DNA of 19,622 nt. Source: UMGS1649 sp045651205 (lineage in GTDB: Bacteria; Bacillota; Clostridia; TANB77; CAG-465). This document shows positions 14,195 through 19,622 of the stretch, in pieces. The first letter of the stretch is position 1, and each line of letters opens with the position of its first letter. The notes beneath the pieces are model-generated. The model did no database searches. It was given only the letters and a program-made list of their open reading frames with translations, and was not told where the DNA came from. Both the position numbers and the translations under genes were made by a program. The stretch lies in NCBI GenBank assembly GCA_045651205.1, contig JAZRSA010000026.1, positions 1 through 19,622 on the forward strand, written 5' to 3'.

Positions 14195-14377
14195 ATGGAG
14201 TACAAAGTAGTTCAAGTAGAAGCATCAGTTTCTTTCGCCGGTGCAATCAAAAAGGTTGAAAAAGAAGTTAACGACCTTCTTAAGGAAGGTTGGACATTAA
14301 GGGGAAATCTTAAAATTGTTCCCCACACAGATTCCGCATACTTCGTTGTTTATCAGGTTCTTACTAAAGAAGCCTGA
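14195..14377 (+). CDS. DUF1737-like small protein, copy 1
   Basis: A 60-residue soluble protein that matches the compact DUF1737 pattern: an EYKVVQVE strand, an amphipathic helix ending in EKEVNDLLKEGW, then TLRGNLKIV and AYFVVYQVL strands. The function of the family is unknown; members are often found in phages and mobile regions. The start follows AAAGGAGA. First gene of a three-gene unit, 14 bases before a diverged paralogue. Codons ending in C and G (GTC, CTT, GAC, TTC) are more frequent than in core genes here. Confidence 0.8.
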   Translation: MEYKVVQVEASVSFAGAIKKVEKEVNDLLKEGWTLRGNLKIVPHTDSAYFVVYQVLTKEA

Positions 14378-14391
14378 ACAAAGGAGGTTAC

Positions 14392-14592
14392 ATGGAATAC
14401 CAAGTAGTTTATGCTCAAGGCGCAGAATTTAATAAAGTTGTCGATGAGCTTAACAAGAAAGTAAACCGCCTCATAAAAGAAGGCTGGGTCCTTCAAGGTG
14501 GGGTTGCTCAATCCATCACAAAATACGAGTGGCATTTTATGTCCCAAGCAATGGTTAAAATGTCTGCCCGCAACGAAATTCGCCAGTTATAA
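14392..14592 (+). CDS. DUF1737-like small protein, copy 2
   Basis: A 66-residue paralogue of the preceding protein, sharing MEY-VV at the start and the core KEGW-L-G. The helix (VVDELNKKVNRLIKEGW) and GGVAQSI correspond to the same fold. The C-terminus differs (WHFMSQAMVKMSARNEIRQL). It has a perfect AAGGAGGT ribosome site (14381-14388) overlapping the end of copy 1's region. Tandem duplication followed by divergence is the simplest reading. Function unknown. Confidence 0.78.
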   Translation: MEYQVVYAQGAEFNKVVDELNKKVNRLIKEGWVLQGGVAQSITKYEWHFMSQAMVKMSARNEIRQL

Positions 14593-14608
14593 CAAGGAGA
14601 TATTACAA

Positions 14609-15217
14609 ATGACAGAACCAAAAAACTCAATCATTTGCCCAATTTGTGGCAAACAAGCCAAACGGCTTCCTATCCATGTAAATCCATTATATCGATGCGA
14701 TGAATGTGGATTCTTATCTAACAACGCAAACGTTGTAGACATCTCATATAAAGATAACGTATCTGCTCCCCTTTCCAATCTTTACCCGCACGAATTCAAA
14801 CTCTATGGATTCTACGACACATCTGAGCTTGCTGAAAAGATTATTACCTGTCCTTCTATGGAATCTTTTTTGCAGTGTCTTAAAATTAAGGACAGAGACT
14901 TGCAGAACATCTTTATGCGCAACTATTCCGGTATGGTGGCATGTAAAATGTCTGCTACCTTAAACGACTGGAAAGAAACTCAGACCCTTTGGTTTAATGG
15001 CGTACCTTATGATAGGTATAGCGACGAATACACCGAACTCATCACAAGAGCTTACGACGCACTCTTTGAGACAAATGATGTTTTCAGAGAAATTGTGCTT
15101 CCTAAGTTCAAGAGCAAAATTCTGATTCACACCATCGGAAAAGACGATCGTTCTGATACCGTTCTTACCGAAGCAGAATTCAGATACCAGCTTAATCGTC
15201 TTATGAAAAAGCTGTAA
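14609..15217 (+). CDS. Zinc-ribbon protein of unknown function
   Basis: A 202-residue soluble protein I cannot name. The N-terminus holds a four-cysteine zinc ribbon, CPICGK (Cys10, 13) and RCDECGF about 20 residues later, of the kind found in nucleic-acid-binding proteins. The rest is mixed alpha/beta with aromatic residues (FKLYGFYDTSELAEKII, TQTLWFNGVPYDRYSDEYTEL) and a helical end (EAEFRYQLNRLMKKL). The start is ATG 14609, 8 bases after AAGGAGA; the open frame extends 37 codons further upstream into copy 2 but without a ribosome site. Last gene of the unit, ending at a strong terminator. Base and codon use is less AT-biased than in rpoD next to it. Confidence 0.78.
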   Translation: MTEPKNSIICPICGKQAKRLPIHVNPLYRCDECGFLSNNANVVDISYKDNVSAPLSNLYPHEFKLYGFYDTSELAEKIITCPSMESFLQCLKIKDRDLQNIFMRNYSGMVACKMSATLNDWKETQTLWFNGVPYDRYSDEYTELITRAYDALFETNDVFREIVLPKFKSKILIHTIGKDDRSDTVLTEAEFRYQLNRLMKKL

Positions 15218-15222
15218 CAAAC

Positions 15223-15252
15223 AAAGAGCAGTAGTTAAAACTACTGCTCTTT
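15223..15252. terminator. Bidirectional terminator between the zinc-ribbon gene and rpoD
   Basis: A stem of up to 14 bp, AAAGAGCAGTAGTT (15223-15236) / AACTACTGCTCTTT (15239-15252), followed by T-rich tracts on both strands (TTTTTATTTTT on plus). It ends both convergent units. Confidence 0.9.
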
Positions 15253-15269
15253 TTATTTTTATGTTAACC

Positions 15270-16571
15270 TTATTTGTCTGTGCTCATAAAGTCTTTTAAT
15301 TTTTTACTTCTTGATGGATGTCTTAATTTTCTTAAAGCTTTTGCTTCAATTTGTCTTATTCTTTCACGAGTTACCATAAATTCACGACCAACTTCTTCAA
15401 GAGTTCTTGTTCTTCCATCTTCTAAGCCAAATCTAAGTCTTAATACTCTAGCTTCTCTTGGTGTTAATGTTTCCATTACTTCTTCTATTTGTTCTTTAAG
15501 TAGAACATCTGCTGCTTGGTCTGATGGAGATGGTGCGTCATCATCTGGAATAAAGTTTCCAACGCTACTATCATCTTCTTCACCAACCGGAGTTTCTAAA
15601 GATATTGGATCTTGAGATATTTTAAGGATATCTCTTACCTTATCTACAGGTATTTCCATTTCAGCTGCTATTTCTTCCGGAGTTGGTTCTCTACCCATTG
15701 TTTGTAACAAGTGTCTAGATACTCTCATAAGTCTATTTATTGTTTCAACCATATGCACTGGTATTCTTATTGTTCTAGCTTGGTCTGCAATTGCTCTTGT
15801 TATTGCTTGTCTAATCCACCATGTTGCATATGTACTAAATTTAAATCCTTTTACTGGATCAAATTTATCTACTGCTTTTATAAGTCCTAGATTACCTTCT
15901 TGTATTAAATCTAAGAAGTGCATTCCTCTACCTATATATCTTTTAGCTATACTTACAACAAGTCTTAAGTTAGATTCTACAAGTTTTTTCTTAGCCGCTT
16001 TATCTCCAGCTACCATTTTTTCTGCAAGCTCTGCTTCTTCATCTAAAGATAATAGTTCTATTTTACCTATTTCTTTTAAGAACATTCTTACAGGGTCATC
16101 TACACTTATATTGTCTATAAATGAGAAATCGTTTATATCATCTTCAAGTAAGATATTTTTTTCAATTTCAGATATATCTTCAAGATTAGGTTCAATATCT
16201 AGTTCTGCAAGAGATACTGATTTATCTCCTGAAACCATTTTATCTATTATTGTATCATCTTTTATTTCTTCATCTTCATCAGGTTCTTCTGGTATTATGT
16301 CGTCTTCTTTCTTAGTTTCATCTAGCATTTCCACACCAGCTTGTTCAAGTTTTTGATATAAACCATCAACATCTTCAGGTGCTAATGCTTTTTCGCCCAT
16401 GAAGTCTACTATTTCTTTGTATGTAAATCCTTTTTTAGTTACTGCTGCTTCTACAAACTCTGCTATAGCTGCTTCTTTAGCATTCTTTTTAGATGCTTTA
16501 GCGCTTTTTTTAGTTGTTACTTCTTCCACTACTTCTACTTCCTTTATTTCAGATTCTTTTTTTCTTCCCAT
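15270..16571 (-). CDS. rpoD: RNA polymerase primary sigma factor SigA
   Basis: A 433-residue housekeeping sigma factor that directs RNA polymerase to -35/-10 promoters like those seen in this window. Domains in order: a lysine-rich start, a region 1.1-like segment (about 30-85), an acidic linker (EEPDEDEEIKDD), region 1.2 (DPVRMFLKEIGKIELL), region 2 with FLDLIQEGNLGLIKAVDKF and the -10-binding FSTYATWWIRQAI, region 3, and region 4.2 with the helix-turn-helix TLEEVGREFMVTRERIRQIE. It lies 69 bases after dnaG in the classic dnaG-rpoD arrangement. The ribosome site GGGAGAG lies about 9 bases before the start. It is somewhat longer than Bacillus SigA because of the N-terminal acidic part. Confidence 0.97.
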   Translation of the reverse strand: MGRKKESEIKEVEVVEEVTTKKSAKASKKNAKEAAIAEFVEAAVTKKGFTYKEIVDFMGEKALAPEDVDGLYQKLEQAGVEMLDETKKEDDIIPEEPDEDEEIKDDTIIDKMVSGDKSVSLAELDIEPNLEDISEIEKNILLEDDINDFSFIDNISVDDPVRMFLKEIGKIELLSLDEEAELAEKMVAGDKAAKKKLVESNLRLVVSIAKRYIGRGMHFLDLIQEGNLGLIKAVDKFDPVKGFKFSTYATWWIRQAITRAIADQARTIRIPVHMVETINRLMRVSRHLLQTMGREPTPEEIAAEMEIPVDKVRDILKISQDPISLETPVGEEDDSSVGNFIPDDDAPSPSDQAADVLLKEQIEEVMETLTPREARVLRLRFGLEDGRTRTLEEVGREFMVTRERIRQIEAKALRKLRHPSRSKKLKDFMSTDK

Positions 16572-16640
16572 TATATTATTCTCTCCCTAATATTAAATTT
16601 ATACAACATTAAATTTTAAATTACAACCTTTTTTACTTTT

Positions 16641-18443
16641 TTATTTCATTTTAGCAATTTTTAACATTATTTGTTTAAGTTCTACCTCAAGAAATTCCTT
16701 TTCATCCTTAGATATTTGCTCATTTTTAAGCTCATTAAATATCTCTTCTCTTCTTTGTTGGTATTGATACTTTCTAAATGTTTTATCCATTTCTGTATAA
16801 AGTTTTTCTTTATCGAAATCAGATAAGTTAATTGCTAAAATTTCAGTAATCAAGTTTAAGGTGTCTGAATCAGAGATTCTTGTTAATACATTAATCTTTG
16901 TTATATCTTGCTCTTTATTTAATTCCTTTAGGAAGATAAATAAATTTCGCACATCCTCGTATACAAAATCTCTTTCTTTAAATCTATCTAGCACTTGGTT
17001 TATCATTTTCTTATCTTTACCAAGTAACATAGCAACTATATATTCTTCTTGCTTTTTTCTAAGAGTAAGAGGACCTTTTTCTTTTCTTTCAGTTACTTTT
17101 TCTTGCACCTTAGTAACCTTCTCCTCTTTAACATTCTTTTTAAGCTTTTTATTTATTTCAGATTCAATTGCAGCTTTGCTTACGTTATATTTCTTAGCAA
17201 TTGTTTCTACATACATTTCTCTTTCTATATCGTTTTCAAGAGTAGCCAATACATCTGCTGTTCTACTTAAGAACTTAACTTTATTATCAAAGTTATTATC
17301 ATCTTCTAGTAGTTTTTCCATTCTGCTTATCTTGTACTCTATATGTGAAATACTTCTTTTTACACATTCTTCAAAACGTTCTTTGCCATACTTTTTAATA
17401 TACTCATCTGGATCTTTTGCATCCTCTTTATCTAGTCTTAATACTTTTACCTTAAGTCCCTCTTTAACAAGTATATCTATTGCTCTTAATGTAGCATTTT
17501 GACCTGCAGCATCTTGGTCATATGAAATAATTACAGTGTCTGTATATTTCTTAAGTAATTTTGCTTGCTTTTCTGTAAAAGCAGTACCAAGACTTGCTAC
17601 AACATTTGTAATACCAGATTTATGTGGGGCTACTGTATCCATATATCCTTCAACAATTATTACAGAATTTAATTGCTCTTTTTTAGCAACATTCATTCCA
17701 TATAGATTGCTACCTTTATGGTATAACGCGTTTTCTGGCGAGTTAACATACTTAGGCAGTGAATTGTCTAATACTCTTCCACCAAAAGCAATTACTCTAT
17801 CTCTTGTATCAAAGATTGGGAATATTAATCTTCCAGCAAAGTTTTCATATATCTCTCCGCGCATGTTTTTTGAAACAACTCCCGCAGCCAAAATATCTTC
17901 TTTTTTATATCCCAGTCTCGTTAGATATGCCGTAAGTGTTTCAGAACTCTTAGAACCGTATCCTAAGCCAAATCTAGTTATTGTTTTTGCATCTAAATCT
18001 CTTTTTATTAAATAATCTTTAAGTATACTCTTATCTTTCTTTACTTCTTCTGTTAAAGCGTCAAAGAAGTATCTTGCAGTAGATTTGTTAATTTCAAGTA
18101 TTGTATCTCTTAAATCCTTCTTAGTGTCTACTGTTGTATTTGTCTTAAATTTTTCTAAATCTATATTAGCTCTTTCAGCTAATGTTTCTAGCGTCTCCCT
18201 AAAGTCTAAATTCTCTAGTTTAGAGATAAACTGTATTACTGTACCGCCTTGGCCACAACCAAAACATTTGTATATTTGCTTGTCCGCAGACACAGTAAAA
18301 GAAGGAGTCTTTTCTTTGTGGAAAGGACATAAACCTAAATAGTTTGCGCCTCTTCTTTTTAATGGTACATATTCATTTACTACTTCTACTATATCTGTAG
18401 ATGCTAAGATTTCATCTATTAAATCTTCTGAATAATATGCCAT
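16641..18443 (-). CDS. dnaG: DNA primase
   Basis: A 600-residue primase that makes RNA primers for replication with the replicative helicase. Seen: the CHC2 zinc finger (Cys39, His42, Cys60, Cys63; CPFHKEKTPSF and CFGCGQGG), the catalytic N-terminal core, the TOPRIM domain with IIVEGYMD near 265 and YDQDAAG near 310, and a C-terminal helicase-interacting region after a charged linker (KKNVKEEKVTKVQEKV). Length is typical. The start at 18443 has a perfect AAGGAGG. It lies 24 bases downstream of the membrane protein gene and 69 bases before rpoD, so the three are probably one operon. Confidence 0.97.
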   Translation of the reverse strand: MAYYSEDLIDEILASTDIVEVVNEYVPLKRRGANYLGLCPFHKEKTPSFTVSADKQIYKCFGCGQGGTVIQFISKLENLDFRETLETLAERANIDLEKFKTNTTVDTKKDLRDTILEINKSTARYFFDALTEEVKKDKSILKDYLIKRDLDAKTITRFGLGYGSKSSETLTAYLTRLGYKKEDILAAGVVSKNMRGEIYENFAGRLIFPIFDTRDRVIAFGGRVLDNSLPKYVNSPENALYHKGSNLYGMNVAKKEQLNSVIIVEGYMDTVAPHKSGITNVVASLGTAFTEKQAKLLKKYTDTVIISYDQDAAGQNATLRAIDILVKEGLKVKVLRLDKEDAKDPDEYIKKYGKERFEECVKRSISHIEYKISRMEKLLEDDNNFDNKVKFLSRTADVLATLENDIEREMYVETIAKKYNVSKAAIESEINKKLKKNVKEEKVTKVQEKVTERKEKGPLTLRKKQEEYIVAMLLGKDKKMINQVLDRFKERDFVYEDVRNLFIFLKELNKEQDITKINVLTRISDSDTLNLITEILAINLSDFDKEKLYTEMDKTFRKYQYQQRREEIFNELKNEQISKDEKEFLEVELKQIMLKIAKMK

Positions 18444-18467
18444 AACTTCCTCCTTCTATTTATCTAA

Positions 18468-19622
18468 TTAATCATTTCTATCTTTTAAAAGTTTTATTTT
18501 CTCTTCTCTATTATAATATATATTACACATATTTGAAACAAGTAATAATATTAATGTTATATCAAAAACCGTTGCTGTATACGTAATATCTTTGCTTAAC
18601 AACATAGATATTATAACAAGTATATTTAATATCTTTACAGATACCATTTTAATATCTAAATTTCTTTTTAATACTACTCCTATTATTTCTAATAATACAA
18701 TAAGTACTATTAAAAATATATAATAATTTCTTGATGTGTTTAGCGCTTCAATTGTTCTATTTGCCAACTCTCGTATATTTGTTGTAAAAGCGAAATTAGA
18801 TGGCGTAGTGCTAAATAAATCTATAACTGTTGCAACTAAAATCGTTATTAACAACACTATTAAGAATGTGTTTATCAATTTAGAAAAGTTTGTTTGTTCT
18901 ATTTTATATAATAATCTTTTTATTTTTAATGATAAATTCTTTTTAATATCTTCACCAAAAGATATATGTGCTATATCTATATATGTAGCTGCCGCTGTTA
19001 CAGCTAACACTAACAGTGTCCAAAGTACCCACGAACCACCTAAGATAATATCTGCAGCCGCTACAACTCCTAACACTATAGACATATAAATATATTTTTT
19101 TGTTTTAAGTTTATATTGTTTTACAAGGTCTATTATATTTAAGAATATATAGAACCCTGTTATTATAAATAATAAGTTGTAGTTATATCTATTATACTCT
19201 ATTACAAAATATAAAGATTGTGGTAAAAAGATATACATTATAGCTGCTGTAGCAGATAAGAAATCACTCTTAGTAATATTCTCTAGTATTTTCTTAATTA
19301 ATACAACTACTATATATGTTATTGACGTATTAATTATTGCATTAGCAAACGACGGATTGTCTACCACTCTATTTACTATGCTAAATATATATGATCCAAG
19401 TCCTTTGCCAAACGATGGCGGAATAATTTCCACATCTCTTTTAGCAAACATATAAACCATACCTACTCTTGTAAGCAACGTAAGTACAGCTAAATACATA
19501 TATCTGTATAGCATTGCTATTTTTGAACTAGTTATTTTTGTGTTTAACCTCTTTTTTAACCACATATACATAGAAACACTGCCTATTAAAACAGCTATAT
19601 AAGCAAACTTAATTCCAAATCC
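18468..19622 (-). CDS. Polytopic membrane protein, N-terminus beyond the window
   Basis: The open frame runs off the right edge, so the visible 384 residues are the C-terminal part; an internal Met at 19571 is not a convincing start because the 17 codons before it are also hydrophobic (IKFAYIAVLIGSVSM). About ten membrane segments are visible, separated by short basic loops. The NRYNYNLLF region after a FLPQSLYF segment and the general layout resemble lipid-linked sugar transferases (GT-C type, dolichyl-phosphate-mannose-like), but I see no decisive catalytic motif, so function is open. Placed directly before dnaG with a 24-base gap, probably in the same operon. Confidence 0.75.
   Translation of the reverse strand, partial: GFGIKFAYIAVLIGSVSMYMWLKKRLNTKITSSKIAMLYRYMYLAVLTLLTRVGMVYMFAKRDVEIIPPSFGKGLGSYIFSIVNRVVDNPSFANAIINTSITYIVVVLIKKILENITKSDFLSATAAIMYIFLPQSLYFVIEYNRYNYNLLFIITGFYIFLNIIDLVKQYKLKTKKYIYMSIVLGVVAAADIILGGSWVLWTLLVLAVTAAATYIDIAHISFGEDIKKNLSLKIKRLLYKIEQTNFSKLINTFLIVLLITILVATVIDLFSTTPSNFAFTTNIRELANRTIEALNTSRNYYIFLIVLIVLLEIIGVVLKRNLDIKMVSVKILNILVIISMLLSKDITYTATVFDITLILLLVSNMCNIYYNREEKIKLLKDRND

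Noticed and set aside
14498..14608. N-terminal extension of the zinc-ribbon gene
   Set aside because: These 37 codons overlap the second DUF1737 gene in another frame and lack a ribosome site; AAGGAGA precedes ATG 14609.
1..19622. CRISPR array, insertion sequence or prophage integrase
   Set aside because: No regularly spaced repeats, transposase or integrase were found on either strand.

Overview
The window looks like a chromosomal segment of a low-GC Bacillota bacterium, most likely a member of the Clostridia. DNA is strongly AT-rich, Shine-Dalgarno sites are AGGAGG-like, and promoters are SigA type. The gene set is typical of Clostridia: a GFMELLP-type HisRS, a DUF4364 protein, a TGS-domain nucleoside kinase, RNHCP next to argS, and dnaG-rpoD. 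The species cannot be named from sequence alone.

Layout. Positions 1-5250 hold housekeeping genes. These are the 5' part of hisS (minus), a hemolysin III membrane protein (plus), a minus-strand group cmk > plsC > SAM methyltransferase > patatin-like lipase, and a DUF4364 regulator-like protein (plus). Positions 5265-7490 are more accessory: an anchored protein of unknown function, a DUF21/CorB-like membrane protein, a ~510-nt gene-free stretch and an orphan protein. The gene-free stretch has a perfect SigA promoter on the minus strand and many hairpins; I read it as a large structured RNA. Positions 7613-12557 hold a minus-strand operon (nucleoside kinase > RNHCP zinc protein > argS) and the divergent ychF. 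After an orphan membrane protein (12604-13068) comes a tRNA operon (13178-13672), then a small endonuclease gene and a three-gene unit with its own promoter (14112-15217: two DUF1737 paralogues and a zinc-ribbon protein). The right end is the minus-strand operon membrane protein > dnaG > rpoD.

Most striking locus. The second tRNA of the tRNA operon is tRNA-Tyr(GUA). It is split inside its anticodon (after U35) by a complete 220-nt group I intron without an ORF. I could trace P1-P9, a terminal G, and an internal guide AUUUGCAG that matches both exons (CUGU and AAAU), which fixes the splice sites. Just downstream, separated by a terminator, lies a 128-aa protein that resembles the PD-(D/E)XK family of group I intron homing endonucleases. 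This suggests an intron plus a free-standing homing nuclease at a tRNA-Tyr gene. I do not know of a described tRNA-Tyr group I intron in Bacillota, but I could not search for one.

How it fits together. Much of the window concerns translation and its tRNAs: HisRS, ArgRS, a probable tRNA-modifying methyltransferase, YchF and two tRNAs. Replication and transcription start-up (DnaG, SigA) and membrane lipid work (PlsC, patatin) make up most of the rest. Several genes of unknown function (7079-7486, 12604-13068, 14195-15217) use more C/G-ending codons than their neighbours and sit as self-contained units with strong promoters and terminators, which fits insertion as cassettes.
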